Origin: Rhodococcus sp. P1Y
Lineage (GTDB): Bacteria > Actinomycetota > Actinomycetes > Mycobacteriales > Mycobacteriaceae
Length of the DNA stretch: 64,000 bases
Reading direction: 5' to 3'
Assembly (NCBI RefSeq): GCF_003641205.1
Contig: NZ_CP032762.1
Span: 5,352,001 to 5,416,000 of the forward strand
Part shown: positions 11,584 through 22,786 of the stretch, one piece after another
How the letters are laid out: every line of letters starts with the position of its first letter
Position numbering within the stretch: the first letter of the stretch is position 1
The notes under the pieces: generated by a model
The model's input: the letters and a program-made list of their open reading frames with translations, nothing else
Told to the model about the DNA's origin: nothing
Database searches by the model: none
Position numbers and translations under genes: made by a program

Positions 11584-14500
11584 CTACTGCGCGAGATCGT
11601 CGACCGTCGCAGCTTCGTTGCGGGAGAGGTTGATTCCCAGGTTGGCTGCGGCACGCTCGAGATCCTCGTCGTCACCGTCGGCCATCGTGATGGCTGCGCC
11701 GTCCGAGGACAGCACCTCCACGTTGAGGCACAGCGACTGGAGCTCCTTGAGAAGCACCTTGAAGGACTCGGGGATACCCGGCTCCGGGATGTTCTCGCCC
11801 TTGACGATGGCTTCGTACACCTTCACGCGGCCGACGACGTCGTCCGACTTGATGGTGAGAAGCTCCTGCAGCGTGTATGCAGCGCCGTACGCCTGCATGG
11901 CCCAGCACTCCATCTCACCGAAGCGCTGACCACCGAACTGAGCCTTACCACCGAGGGGCTGCTGCGTGATCATCGAGTACGGCCCGGTCGAACGAGCGTG
12001 GATCTTGTCGTCGACCAAGTGGTGCAGCTTGATGATGTACATGTAGCCCACCGACACCGGGTACGGGAACGGCTCGCCGGAGCGGCCGTCGAACAAGGTG
12101 GCCTTTCCGTCGGAACCGACCATCTGCTCGCCGTCGCGGTTGGGAATTGTGCTCTCCAGCAAGCCGGTGAGCTGATTTTCCTTGGCGCCGTCGAACACTG
12201 GGGTGGCGATGTTGCTGTCTGCAGGTGCCGACAGCATTTCCTCCGGCAGACGCTCGGCCCAATCGGGCCTCGTGCCGTCCGTCGCGACCTGGACATTCCA
12301 GCCGGTCTTGCCGATCCACCCGAGGTGGGTCTCCAAGATCTGACCGATGTTCATGCGACGCGGAACACCGTGGGTGTTCAGGATGATGTCGATCGGAGTG
12401 CCGTCGGACATGAACGGCATGTCCTCCTGCGGGAGGATCTTGCCGATGACACCCTTGTTGCCGTGGCGGCCGGCCAGCTTGTCGCCGTCCTGGATCTTGC
12501 GCTTCTGAGCGACGTAGACGCGCACGAGCTCGTTGACGCCGGGAGGCAGATCGTCGTCGTCCTCGCGCGAGAACACGCGAATGCCGATGACCTTTCCGTT
12601 CTCGCCGTGCGGAACCTTGAGCGACGTGTCGCGAACCTCGCGAGCCTTCTCACCGAAGATTGCGCGCAGAAGACGCTCTTCCGGGGTCAGCTCGGTCTCG
12701 CCCTTCGGCGTGACCTTTCCGACCAGCACGTCGCCGTCACGAACCTCGGCACCGATACGGATGATGCCGCGCTCGTCGAGGTCAGCGAGGACCTCGTCCG
12801 AGACGTTCGGGATGTCGCGAGTGATCTCCTCGGCACCGAGCTTGGTGTCGCGGGCGTCGATCTCGTGCTCCTCGATGTGGATCGAGGTGAGAACGTCCTC
12901 TTCCACGAGGCGCTGCGAAAGAATGATCGCGTCCTCGTAGTTGTGGCCTTCCCACGGCATGATCGCCACGAGCAGGTTCTTGCCGAGCGCCATTTCGCCG
13001 TCTTCGGTGCAAGGACCGTCCGCGAGGACCTGGCCGGACTCGACGCGCTGACCCTCGTCCACGATGGGACGCTGGTTGGCGCACGTGCCCTGGTTCGAGC
13101 GTGCGAACTTGCGCATCCGGTACGTCTTGCGGCTTCCGTCGTCGGCCATGACCGTGACGTAGTCCGCGGAGACCTCTTCGACGACGCCCGTCTTGTCGCT
13201 GATGACCACGTCACCGGCATCGACTGCAGCACGAAGCTCCATACCGGTACCGACGAGCGGCGACTCACTGCGAACCAGCGGGACGGCCTGACGCTGCATG
13301 TTGGCACCCATGAGTGCACGGTTTGCGTCGTCGTGCTCGAGGAACGGAATCATCGCGGTAGCGACCGAGACCATCTGACGAGGCGAAACGTCCATGTAGT
13401 CGATGTCGGAGGACGAGACGAACTCGACCTCTCCACCCTTACGACGGACGAGAATCTTGTCCTCGACGAAGTGGCCGCTGTTGTCGACAGGCGAGTTGGC
13501 CTGCGCGAGCGTGTGGCGATCCTCTTCGTCTGCGGTCAGGTAATCGACATCGTCGGTGACCTGGCCATCGACGACCTTGCGGTACGGGGTTTCGATGAAG
13601 CCGAACGGGTTGACCCGTGCGTACACCGACAGCGAACCGATCAGGCCGATGTTCGGGCCTTCTGGGGTCTCGATGGGACACATGCGGCCGTAGTGCGACG
13701 GGTGAACGTCACGAACCTCGAGGCCGGCGCGCTCACGAGAGAGACCACCGGGTCCAAGGGCGGACAGACGACGCTTGTGCGTCAAGCCCGACAGCGGGTT
13801 GTTCTGGTCCATGAACTGCGACAGCTGGGAGGTTCCGAAGAACTCCTTGATCGCGGCGACGACGGGACGGATGTTGATCAGGGTCTGCGGCGTGATGGCC
13901 TCGACGTCCTGAGTGGTCATACGTTCGCGAACGACGCGCTCCATGCGGGACAGGCCCACGCGGATCTGGTTCTGGATCAGCTCGCCGACGGTACGGAGAC
14001 GACGGTTACCGAAGTGGTCGATGTCGTCGACCTCAACAGGAACCTCGACGCCCTCGGGTGCCGTCATCGAGGTGTCACCTGCGTGCAGACGCACGAGGTA
14101 CTCGATGGTAGCGACAATGTCTTCCTCGGTGAGGGTCGACGCCACGATCGGCTGGCCCGAGTTGAGGCCCAGCTTCTTGTTGATCTTGTAACGACCCACG
14201 CGAGCGAGGTCGTAGCGCTTGTCCTTGAAGAACAGGTTCTCCAGCAGAGTCTGCGCGGATTCCTTCGTGGGCGGCTCGCCCGGACGCAACTTGCGGTAGA
14301 TGTCGAGGAGAGCCTCGTCGGTACCGGCTGTGTTGTCCTTCTCCAAAGTGGCCATGAGGATCTCGGAGAAGCCGAAGCGCTCCGTGATCTGCTCGGTGGT
14401 CCACCCGAGAGCCTTGAGCAGCACCGTGACGGGCTGGCGACGCTTACGGTCGATACGGACACCAACGGTGTCGCGCTTGTCGACGTCGAACTCGAGCCAC

Positions 14501-15090
14501 GCACCGCGACCAGGAATGACCTTGACGCTGTGCAGGTCCTTCTCCGTCGTCTTGTCGATCGAATGATCGAAGTAGACGCCGGGCGAACGGACGAGCTGCG
14601 AGACGACGACGCGCTCGGTTCCGTTGATGATGAAGGTGCCCTTGTCGGTCATCATGGGGAAATCGCCCATGAAGACCGTCTGGCTCTTGATTTCACCGGT
14701 GTTGTTATTGATGAACTCGGCGGTGACGAACAGCGGAGCCGCGTACGTCATGTCCTTGTCCTTGCACTCGTCCATCGAGGCCTTGACCTCGTCGAACCGT
14801 GGATCGGAGAAGGAGAGAGACATCGAGCCCGAGAAGTCCTCGATAGGAGAAAGCTCGGTCAGGATGTCCTCGAGACCGCCGGAGACACTGCTGTCTCCGC
14901 GCGCGGCGGCACGGTCGCGCCAACTCTGCGCACCTACCAGCCATTCGAAAGAGTCCGTCTGTACATCTAGGAGACCGGGTACCTCCAACGGCTCGCGAAT
15001 ATTCGCGAACGAAACCCTCCTCGGGGCTCCCGGTGTTCCGACAACTGCCTTGGTCTGGCTAGAGACTGCCAAGATGCGTCCTTCCAGCAC
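11584..15090 (-). CDS. rpoB: DNA-directed RNA polymerase subunit beta
   Basis: I place the start at the GTG at 15090, giving [15 protein letters not shown], which aligns with the known mycobacterial N terminus (MLEGCILADSRQSK); the frame is open a further 104 codons upstream but that part has no RpoB similarity. The product is 1168 residues. The rifampicin region reads [11 protein letters not shown] then [11 protein letters not shown], with the usual Asp, His and Ser at the main resistance positions, so a sensitive allele is predicted at this copy. Ends [18 protein letters not shown]. Catalytic core partner of RpoC; probably co-transcribed with it. Confidence 0.98.
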   Translation of the reverse strand: MLEGRILAVSSQTKAVVGTPGAPRRVSFANIREPLEVPGLLDVQTDSFEWLVGAQSWRDRAAARGDSSVSGGLEDILTELSPIEDFSGSMSLSFSDPRFDEVKASMDECKDKDMTYAAPLFVTAEFINNNTGEIKSQTVFMGDFPMMTDKGTFIINGTERVVVSQLVRSPGVYFDHSIDKTTEKDLHSVKVIPGRGAWLEFDVDKRDTVGVRIDRKRRQPVTVLLKALGWTTEQITERFGFSEILMATLEKDNTAGTDEALLDIYRKLRPGEPPTKESAQTLLENLFFKDKRYDLARVGRYKINKKLGLNSGQPIVASTLTEEDIVATIEYLVRLHAGDTSMTAPEGVEVPVEVDDIDHFGNRRLRTVGELIQNQIRVGLSRMERVVRERMTTQDVEAITPQTLINIRPVVAAIKEFFGTSQLSQFMDQNNPLSGLTHKRRLSALGPGGLSRERAGLEVRDVHPSHYGRMCPIETPEGPNIGLIGSLSVYARVNPFGFIETPYRKVVDGQVTDDVDYLTADEEDRHTLAQANSPVDNSGHFVEDKILVRRKGGEVEFVSSSDIDYMDVSPRQMVSVATAMIPFLEHDDANRALMGANMQRQAVPLVRSESPLVGTGMELRAAVDAGDVVISDKTGVVEEVSADYVTVMADDGSRKTYRMRKFARSNQGTCANQRPIVDEGQRVESGQVLADGPCTEDGEMALGKNLLVAIMPWEGHNYEDAIILSQRLVEEDVLTSIHIEEHEIDARDTKLGAEEITRDIPNVSDEVLADLDERGIIRIGAEVRDGDVLVGKVTPKGETELTPEERLLRAIFGEKAREVRDTSLKVPHGENGKVIGIRVFSREDDDDLPPGVNELVRVYVAQKRKIQDGDKLAGRHGNKGVIGKILPQEDMPFMSDGTPIDIILNTHGVPRRMNIGQILETHLGWIGKTGWNVQVATDGTRPDWAERLPEEMLSAPADSNIATPVFDGAKENQLTGLLESTIPNRDGEQMVGSDGKATLFDGRSGEPFPYPVSVGYMYIIKLHHLVDDKIHARSTGPYSMITQQPLGGKAQFGGQRFGEMECWAMQAYGAAYTLQELLTIKSDDVVGRVKVYEAIVKGENIPEPGIPESFKVLLKELQSLCLNVEVLSSDGAAITMADGDDEDLERAAANLGINLSRNEAATVDDLAQ

Positions 15091-16312
15091 CTCACGCGGG
15101 CCGCTCGTGCAGTGCGACCGCCGCTGTATCTGCTTGCTTAATGTGGGGCGAATTCGCTGGTCACAACCAGACCGAATCCCCACTGCAATCTCTTCGAAGT
15201 AATCACTTCGCAGACACGGCAATCGAGAGGTGGACAGGAGGCAGCCAGCGCAACGTCCAAAGATACCCCAAATGTGCGCACGGCGCAACAGGGGCATCAA
15301 AAGTAGCACCCGAGATCGGAACCCGCGTCGCCTTCGAGTGCGGCGTGTCGCGGTCCGAGCAACCGGTTGTTCACGATTGCCACGGGGTGCGTACGAGGAC
15401 AAGAGTGACCCTTGCGCGCCCGTGCGTCAAGAGGGCTGAGTGCTTGTTTCGTACTCACCGCCGGTTTCGAGCACTTCGGGGCTGGAATGGTACCGGTCGG
15501 TCGGGTGTGTACAGGTTGAGGAAGGTGGGTGCGGGGGGGCTGGGATGAGCGAATGTCTCTTTCGGTCACCGTGGGGTATCGCTCGGCCGAGCGAACGACT
15601 CATTCGGTCACTCAGAGTGCGCGAATGTCTCATTCGGTCTCCCCCGAGCTGGCCGGCGAACCCCGACGCGCACGTTCCAGCCCAAGCACCAGTTGCAACA
15701 GACGCAGCCGCTGAAACCCGTGCGCCCACGACGCGAGGTGAACGAATGTCTCATTCGGTCACCGCGGGGTATCGCTGGACAGCGAACGACTCATTCGGTC
15801 ACTCAGAGTGCGCGAATGTCTCATTCGGTCACCCCGAGCTGACGCGTCGGCCCGCTCGGCTACACCCTCCCGCGGCTACACCCCACCCGCCGGCGTCGAC
15901 CGCCCCACTGCTCGAGCTTTGAAATACACTGCAACACAGTGCAATAGCTAGCCAAAGTCAGTAGCGATGCGAACTTTATTGCGGCACAACGAGACTTGAA
16001 CCACGTTCGAGAACCGACCAGAGCCATGAACCCAGCCGGATATCGTCAAACATATTGAAAACTGGACCTTGTCATCGCTCATTGAGACATCCGACCCGGC
16101 GTACTCTTGCCGATCTTTCCTATGGCCAATCCGCGCTGCGTCTGCTTATATTTCACTCAGCGCGGGTGGACCGGTAGGGGTAGAGCCGGCATCCGTGCAC
16201 GACGGCGTTTCGGGGGGAACACTATGACACAACTGTATTCAGCGTGCGCATACATCGACGCGCCCCTCGGAGCCCACATGGTCAGGGCCATCAATGCATC
16301 TGAGGGAGAGTC
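15091..16312. other. 1.2-kb gene-free region between rpoB and the PKS
   Basis: No convincing gene is seen. It must contain the divergent promoters of rpoB (minus) and of the PKS (plus). The middle (15546-15841) holds two triplets of a palindromic repeat; the part from about 15915 to 16100 is visibly AT-richer than its surroundings. Just before the PKS lie a GGGGGGAACACT ribosome-like site and an ATG at 16224 that opens a 56-codon frame ending inside the PKS gene in a different frame. I could not place a -35/-10 pair with confidence. Confidence 0.6.
15546..15841. repeat. Two imperfect ~100-bp direct repeats, each with three 'GAATG-TCT-CATTC' palindromes
   Basis: Copy one spans about 15546-15650 and copy two about 15742-15841. 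Each contains a unit, then GGGGTATCGCT, then GCGAACGACTCATTCGGTCA, then CTCAGAGTGCGCGAATGTCT leading into CATTCGGT and CCGAGCT. The palindromic core (GCGAATG, TCT, CATTCGG) is the same as in the 30-bp array at 47791-48060. Confidence 0.9.
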
Positions 16313-19300
16313 ATGGTCGAAATTGCGCTTGTCGGTATCGGATGCAGGTTTCCGGGGGGAGTCCACGACGGACAGAGCTTCTGGGAGTTCATGATCTCGA
16401 AGGGCGATGGAATCGTCGACATTCCCGCCGATCGTTGGAACGCCGACAGGTTCTACGACCCCGACCCCGACGCACCTGGACGCATGTACACCCGCAAGGG
16501 CGGGTTCCTGACGCAGTCGTTGTGGGACTTCGACCCCGAGTTCTTCGGCATCTCTCCACGTGAAGCAGCAGTGACCGATCCACAGCAGCGGTTGCTGCTC
16601 GAGGTGGCATGGGAGGCGCTCGACGACGCAGGCCACGCCGGACGTGTCTCCGGACAGCCCATCGGGGTGTACATCGGCGGTTTCACCAACGACTCTGCGG
16701 GACTTCGTGGTTCGCAGATGGCTCGTCCGTTCATCAACGCCCACAGCGCCACCAGCTCGTCGCACACGCTGCTGTCCAACCGAATCTCGTATGCGCTGGA
16801 CCTGGTTGGACCATCCATGACCATCGACACTGCGTGTTCGTCCTCGCTCGTCGCGGTGCACGAGGCTGTCCGCGCGCTCGACCGCGGCGAATGCGAGATG
16901 GCCCTGGTGGGCGGAGCGAACACCATGATCAGGCCGGAAACGTTCGTTTCGATGTGCAAGGGACGTTTCCTGGCGTTCGACGGTCGGTCCAAGTCATTCG
17001 ACGCCGCGGCCGACGGGTACGGGCGTGGTGAGGGCGCAGGTGTGGTGTTGCTTCGCCCGCTGGCCGATGCTCTGCGCGACGGCGATCGCATCTACTCCGT
17101 GATCAGAGGATCGGGTGTCAACCAGGACGGACGCACCATCGCGATTCCCGTCCCCAACCCGGTGTCCCAGCGTGTACTCGCCGAGCGGGTCTGCGCTGAA
17201 GCAGGCATCGAACCGAGTCAGGTCGGCTACGTCGAAGCTCACGGCACCGGCACCTCGGTGGGCGATCCACTCGAGATCGAGGCGCTCGGTAGCGCGTACG
17301 GCGCCACGACCGGACGTGAGATTCCGCTTGTCGTGGGATCGATCAAGGCGTCGATCGGGCACACCGAAGCAGCCGCAGGCATCGCAGGCCTCATCAAGAG
17401 CGCTCTGTCGATCCACCACCGCACCATCGTTCCGCAAGCATGGCTCGACACTCTCAATCCCGCAATCCCGTTCGACGACTTGGCTATTCGAATTCCCACC
17501 GAGGTCGAACCGTTCCCGGAGCACTACGATCGTCCGGTCGTCGCAATCAACGGATTCGGGTACGGCGGCACCAACGCGCACGTCGTGATGGACAACGCAC
17601 CGGAGTCGTCGACCCCTGCCTCGCGTCCAACCGGTCCCCGACTGTTTCCCCTCTCCGCCCGCACGGACGCCGCTCTACGTGCGGTAGCGGGATCGCTCGC
17701 GGACACCCTCGAACTCGTCGTGGACGGCTCGGACGACCAAGAGAACACCGTACGGAGCTTCACTGCGGCCGCATGGACTCGGCGCGCACATCACCCGGTA
17801 CGCACATCGCTGACATACACCGGCGCAGGCGACCTGCTGAACAAGCTGCGCGAGACGGCGTCGGGTGCGGGCAACACCGCCCATGTCGTGGACAATGCGG
17901 GGGCTGCCCCAGTGTTCGTGTTCAGCGGGATGGGACCGCAATGGTGGGCGATGGCCCGAGATCTTCTGCATGCAGGTGGTGAATTCGCCCGCGTGGCAGG
18001 CATCGTCGACGACGCATTCATCGAAATCGCGGGCTGGTCCATCATCGAAGAACTGTGCCGCGAGGAAGACCACTCCAAGGTAACGAACACCGAGGTCGCG
18101 CAACCTGCCAATTTTCTCGTACAGGTAGCGCTGGTGGCCGAGTTGCGAACTCTCGGAATCGAACCGGCCACGGTCGTCGGACACAGTGTGGGCGAAGTCA
18201 GTGCGGCATACGTCAGTGGCGCACTGAGCCTGCACGACGCCTTGCTCGTCAGCTGCCACCGCGCACGTCTGCAAGCGACGACCGCCGGGAGCGGATCGAT
18301 GCTCGCGGTTGGCCTGTCCGAAAGCGATGCTGTCGAATACCTGAACAACGCAGGCGAGGACATGGCCTCGCACGTCTCGGTCGCTGCGATCAACAGCCCG
18401 ACGGCCGTGACGGTTGCCGGTGACGCCGAACACTTGACCGCTCTCGCCGAAAAGTTGACCGCAGCTGGGATATTCGCGAAGAAGTTGCAAGTCGAGGTTC
18501 CGTATCACAGCCACCTGATGGACCCGATCCTCGGCGACGTGGCTACCGCACTTGCCTCGCTCGATCCTCGCGTCCCCGATCTGGCTCTCTTCTCGACCGT
18601 CACAGCGGATCAGGTGGTCGGCGCGGACTGGAATGGCGCCTACTGGTGTGACAACGTCCGCAAGCCTGTTCGTTTCGCGGATACGATCACCACGTTGATC
18701 GGCCGCGGACACCGTGTCTTTCTGGAGATCGGCCCACACCCGGTGTTGTCGGGAAACATCCGCGAGATCCTGATCCGAACAGGCGATCCAGGCACGTCGA
18801 TCGGCACGCTGGTACGCAAGCAGAGCGACGCAGAATCACTGGACACCATGCTCGCGGCGCTGTATGCAGCAGGTTCCTTCGACGGCCGAGTGTTCGCAGA
18901 CGCGGGCACCGCAGCGTCCCCACACTTCCCCCTTCCCGCGTACCCCTGGCAGAAGACGCGCGTGTGGAGCGAGGACGACGCCTCGGTCGCAGACCGATTC
19001 GGAACCGACACCGCGTTCCCGATGCTCGGTGATCGAACCGGATCGGCTGCGTCGGAGTGGCACGCCGAACTCTCGATTTCCCAACTGCCCTGGCTACACG
19101 ATCACGTGGTGGACGGCTTGGTGCTCCTCCCCGGTACGGCCTACCTCGATGCAGCACTGAGCGCTGCAGCCGCCCGTACGGGCCGCCGAGAAGTAGGACT
19201 CGAGCACGTGGAGTTCGTCGCTCCCCTCGTCGTCGACAAGCACGATGTCCCGATACTTCAGGTGGCGGTCGAGGACAGCACCAGGCGGTTCGTCATTCGT

Positions 19301-22300
19301 TCACGATCCGCATCGGACACGGTATGGACGGTCAACGCCACGGGGCGACTGGTCGAAGGGCATTTCGACGCGCCATTCGTAGCTCACGAAATCCCTTCCG
19401 GCACGAACGACATCACCGGTGACGTTCTGTATCCGCTCCTGGCCGCTGCCGGGCTGCAGTACGGGCCTGCCTTCCAGGGCATCGAAAAAGTGCAGATCGG
19501 CAAGGATTCGGTCGTCGCGACCATCGACACGACACGCCACTCCGAATCCGGCCACCTCGTACATCCCGCGGTACTCGACACGGCGCTGCAATGTGTGGCG
19601 ACGCTGTCGGCGGGCGCCTCCGGCGCGGTCGTGCCGTACTCCATGGGCACGGTTCGGCGGTACGGGCCCATTGCCGACCACGCGACGGTCGTCGTGACTC
19701 GAACGTCGATCGAACCCATGCGGGCCGACATCGCCGTCACCGACGACGAGGGTAAGGCAGCCGTGACCCTCAGTGGCGTCGAGTTCCGGCCCATCGCGCC
19801 GCCGCAATCGCTGCACACTCGTCTGTCGAAAGTCTTCTACGAACCGGTGTGGGAGTTGCGGGACAACCGGATCGTCGACGCGATAGGAACCGACGCCGCG
19901 CAGGATTTCGCGCTCGTCCTTCTACTCGGAGAACCCGACAGCTCCGCCCTGGCCCGCGCCGAGGCCATCGCGTCGTCGAGGCCATCGTCGCTGATCCTCG
20001 GTGCCGATTCGCTGACCGTTCACGAGATCGTCGCCGCGCTTCGGTCCGGCTTGGCCACCGACGGCATCGAGCGCGCGACGGTCGTTGCCGTCGCCGGTCG
20101 GTTCGACGACCCGGCAGCCGCTGTCGGGTCGCTGCTCGTCGCCGCACGCACCGTGCACGTCGCGATCTACGGCGACGAACTCGGACCCGCGGCAGCGCCG
20201 GGCAGTGTGTCCGCAGTGGTCGTGACCGAACGAGCATTCTGCATGCCGGGTGACGAGGCCGGCGCCGATCTCTGCCATGCGGGCCTCGTTGGCGCACGAC
20301 GGTCTCTGCGCAACGAGCAGTCGCCTGCGGCGTGGCGTTTCGTCGACGCCGAACCGTCGACCACTCTGTCGGAGATCACGACGGAGACCTTCGCCTTCGG
20401 CCCGTTCGCCGGCGATGTCGCCGACGAAATCGCATTCAGGCAAGGCTCGAGATGGGTGATGACCTTGCAACGCAATCTGGGTGATCACCTCGCAGTCAGG
20501 GAACAGCCGACAGCTCAGCGCGACGGCGAGCAGTCGTTCGCCATCGAGGTGCCGGCGACGAAACTACTGTCGGACTTGGCTTTCCGCGCACACAAGCGCC
20601 GAGCGCCCGGTCCAGGTGAAATCGAAGTGAAGATGCAAGCCGTCGGGCTCAACTACAAGGACCCGCTGAAGGTGATGGGTGTCCTCACCGACAAGGAACT
20701 TGCCGGAACGTATTTCGGAACAACCCTCGGACTCGAGGGCGCAGGCATCGTCACGCGGGTAGGACCGGGAGTCACCGAGGTCGTTCCCGGCGACCACATG
20801 GGAGTGTGCGCTCGGGACATGATGCGCCGGTATGTCACGGTGGGTATCGACGAGGGCGGCACCATGTCCATACCAGCGGATTGGGAGGCAGGGTGGTGCT
20901 CGTCGATCCTGCCCTTCCTGTGCGCTCAATACGGCCTGGTGCACCTAGCCAGGATTCAGCCGGGCGAGACAGTGCTCGTCCACGGAGCCGCAGGCGGTAT
21001 GGGGTTGGCCGCCGTGCAGGTGGCGCGACTGCTCGGTGCACGCATCATCGCAACTGCAGGAACCGAGGAGCGGCGGGCCGTCGCGCGGGACGCGGGCGCA
21101 CACGAGGTGCTGGCCTCCCGTTCGCTCAACTACTCCGAGGAGGTCATGGCGCTCACCGACGGCCGCGGAGTGGATGTGGTGTTCAACTCGTCGCCTGGTG
21201 AAATCATGGCTCAGAATCTGCACGTTGCAGGCGAATTCGCGCGCATCATCGAGATCGGCAAGGCCGACATCTACTTCGGCGGTGTCATGGACTTGAAGCC
21301 GTTCGACCGCAATCTGACGTTCTACGCAGTGGACATGGACCGGATGTTCCTGCACAAGCCCGCACTCGCGCGTCAGGTGACCCGGGAAGTGCTGGACAAG
21401 ATGTCGGCAGGCGAATACGAGCCCCTGCCCTACACCAGCTATGGGCTCGATCAGGTCGGCGAAGCGTTCGACTCGATCATTCGTTCCTCGCACACCGGCC
21501 GAGTAGTCCTCGACCTCACCGAGGACTCCCCCGTCGTTCGCCCTGAGATCCCCACCGTCGACATCGACCCGGCCGGGGTCTACCTCGTCACCGGCGGATT
21601 CGGTGCGTTCGGCACGGCAATCGCCCGGTGGCTGGTCGACGATGGTGCCCGTGCTCTCGTTCTCGTCGGACGAAGCGGTGCGACAACCGACCGTGCGAAG
21701 GAGGCGCTCGCCGAGTTCGCGTCGGCCGGGGTCGTCGTCACCGAGGAACTGCTCGACATCTCCGACTACGACGCCGTCCTGCAGATGGTGGAACGGGTGA
21801 AGGAAACGGGACGCCAACTAGCGGGCATCTTCCACACCGCAGGTCTCGTCGACAACTACGCGATCAACGACATCACCGACGAGTCTCTTCGAAACATCTT
21901 TCTGCCGAAGGTCACCGGTGCGGTCAACCTCGATCAGGCACTCGACGAGGCGGGCGTCGACCCGAGCATCTTCGTGATGTTCTCGTCGATGAGCAGCCTC
22001 ACGGGCGGTGCGCCTCAGGTGTCGTACTCCGCAGCCAATTCGGTGCTCGACGCCCTGGCCTGGACGCGCCGACAGCGCGGCAAGTCGGCGTTCACCGTCA
22101 GCTGGGGATCGATGTCGGGCGGCGGAATGGCCGAGGCGAAACAGGAGGTGGTGCGCTACCTCGACATGCTCGGATTCAAGAACATCGACATGGACGAGGC
22201 GACGTTGTTCCTGCGCGAATGTTTGACGCTGGACATCCCGCACGTGGCTCTCGTCGGAATCGACTGGGAGCAGTGGGGAATCGCCAACCCGGCGTCGGCA

Positions 22301-22786
22301 ACGATTCCGCGGTTCGCGGCACACATCGCCGCAGCGAGCACCGGCGGTTCCGGCATTTCGGCATTGCACGCCGAGATACTTGCGTTGCCAGAAGATCAGC
22401 GGGCCGACGTACTTACGTTCATTCTCGCCGAGCAGTTGGCTCTGGTGATGGGTATCGACGCCGAGGCGGTCGACGTCCAGACCCCGTTGCCGGAGCTCGG
22501 ACTGGATTCGCTGATGGCCGTGGAGTTCGCCGCACGCGTCGGCAAGACGGTCGGGCTCGAACTATCGGTACTCGAATTCGGCCGTGGCCACGGCCTTGCC
22601 GCCATCGGCGGAAAACTCGCCGCCGGGCTCACTGCCCGCGCCGACGGTGCCTCGGTCCCCGCAGTTCCCGAGCCTGCGCCCATGAACACCAACACAGAGA
22701 CGGAGACGGAGACCGAGATCATTCCGGCCCCGCCGGCAACCGCTGAACCTGCACTCGTCGGTTCCGAGCCAGGCCTGGTTCAGTGA
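16313..22786 (+). CDS. Type I polyketide synthase, single fully reducing module (KS-AT-DH-ER-KR-ACP)
   Basis: The 2157-residue protein has these domains in order. KS: DTACSSS with Cys175, His310 (EAHGTGT), His350 (IGHTEAAAG). AT: GHSVGEV with Ser625 and a VPYHSHLM motif, more like malonyl than methylmalonyl ATs, though not decisive. DH: HVVDGLVLLP with His931 and HPAVLDTALQ with Asp1089. ER: GLEGAG and NADPH loop GAAGGMG near 1558. KR: TGGFGAFG near 1761, catalytic Tyr1905 in YSAAN. ACP: LGLDSLMAVE with Ser2066. There is no loading module and no thioesterase. The set predicts an iteratively built saturated chain. A GAGGGAGAGTC site precedes the ATG. The stop overlaps the alpha-oxoamine synthase (GTGA), implying that this enzyme releases the chain. 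Product unknown. Confidence 0.95.
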   Translation: MVEIALVGIGCRFPGGVHDGQSFWEFMISKGDGIVDIPADRWNADRFYDPDPDAPGRMYTRKGGFLTQSLWDFDPEFFGISPREAAVTDPQQRLLLEVAWEALDDAGHAGRVSGQPIGVYIGGFTNDSAGLRGSQMARPFINAHSATSSSHTLLSNRISYALDLVGPSMTIDTACSSSLVAVHEAVRALDRGECEMALVGGANTMIRPETFVSMCKGRFLAFDGRSKSFDAAADGYGRGEGAGVVLLRPLADALRDGDRIYSVIRGSGVNQDGRTIAIPVPNPVSQRVLAERVCAEAGIEPSQVGYVEAHGTGTSVGDPLEIEALGSAYGATTGREIPLVVGSIKASIGHTEAAAGIAGLIKSALSIHHRTIVPQAWLDTLNPAIPFDDLAIRIPTEVEPFPEHYDRPVVAINGFGYGGTNAHVVMDNAPESSTPASRPTGPRLFPLSARTDAALRAVAGSLADTLELVVDGSDDQENTVRSFTAAAWTRRAHHPVRTSLTYTGAGDLLNKLRETASGAGNTAHVVDNAGAAPVFVFSGMGPQWWAMARDLLHAGGEFARVAGIVDDAFIEIAGWSIIEELCREEDHSKVTNTEVAQPANFLVQVALVAELRTLGIEPATVVGHSVGEVSAAYVSGALSLHDALLVSCHRARLQATTAGSGSMLAVGLSESDAVEYLNNAGEDMASHVSVAAINSPTAVTVAGDAEHLTALAEKLTAAGIFAKKLQVEVPYHSHLMDPILGDVATALASLDPRVPDLALFSTVTADQVVGADWNGAYWCDNVRKPVRFADTITTLIGRGHRVFLEIGPHPVLSGNIREILIRTGDPGTSIGTLVRKQSDAESLDTMLAALYAAGSFDGRVFADAGTAASPHFPLPAYPWQKTRVWSEDDASVADRFGTDTAFPMLGDRTGSAASEWHAELSISQLPWLHDHVVDGLVLLPGTAYLDAALSAAAARTGRREVGLEHVEFVAPLVVDKHDVPILQVAVEDSTRRFVIRSRSASDTVWTVNATGRLVEGHFDAPFVAHEIPSGTNDITGDVLYPLLAAAGLQYGPAFQGIEKVQIGKDSVVATIDTTRHSESGHLVHPAVLDTALQCVATLSAGASGAVVPYSMGTVRRYGPIADHATVVVTRTSIEPMRADIAVTDDEGKAAVTLSGVEFRPIAPPQSLHTRLSKVFYEPVWELRDNRIVDAIGTDAAQDFALVLLLGEPDSSALARAEAIASSRPSSLILGADSLTVHEIVAALRSGLATDGIERATVVAVAGRFDDPAAAVGSLLVAARTVHVAIYGDELGPAAAPGSVSAVVVTERAFCMPGDEAGADLCHAGLVGARRSLRNEQSPAAWRFVDAEPSTTLSEITTETFAFGPFAGDVADEIAFRQGSRWVMTLQRNLGDHLAVREQPTAQRDGEQSFAIEVPATKLLSDLAFRAHKRRAPGPGEIEVKMQAVGLNYKDPLKVMGVLTDKELAGTYFGTTLGLEGAGIVTRVGPGVTEVVPGDHMGVCARDMMRRYVTVGIDEGGTMSIPADWEAGWCSSILPFLCAQYGLVHLARIQPGETVLVHGAAGGMGLAAVQVARLLGARIIATAGTEERRAVARDAGAHEVLASRSLNYSEEVMALTDGRGVDVVFNSSPGEIMAQNLHVAGEFARIIEIGKADIYFGGVMDLKPFDRNLTFYAVDMDRMFLHKPALARQVTREVLDKMSAGEYEPLPYTSYGLDQVGEAFDSIIRSSHTGRVVLDLTEDSPVVRPEIPTVDIDPAGVYLVTGGFGAFGTAIARWLVDDGARALVLVGRSGATTDRAKEALAEFASAGVVVTEELLDISDYDAVLQMVERVKETGRQLAGIFHTAGLVDNYAINDITDESLRNIFLPKVTGAVNLDQALDEAGVDPSIFVMFSSMSSLTGGAPQVSYSAANSVLDALAWTRRQRGKSAFTVSWGSMSGGGMAEAKQEVVRYLDMLGFKNIDMDEATLFLRECLTLDIPHVALVGIDWEQWGIANPASATIPRFAAHIAAASTGGSGISALHAEILALPEDQRADVLTFILAEQLALVMGIDAEAVDVQTPLPELGLDSLMAVEFAARVGKTVGLELSVLEFGRGHGLAAIGGKLAAGLTARADGASVPAVPEPAPMNTNTETETETEIIPAPPATAEPALVGSEPGLVQ

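Noticed and set aside
15091..15402. Longer N terminus for RpoB using the upstream ATG
   Set aside because: The extra 104 residues show no similarity to Rpo[12 protein letters not shown] matches the known actinobacterial start.
16313..22786. PKS as a mycocerosic-acid-synthase type enzyme using methylmalonyl-CoA
   Set aside because: The domain order fits, but the AT has GHSVG and VPYH rather than GHSQG and YASH, and the neighbours are amino-lipid enzymes. Specificity is left open with a lean to malonyl.
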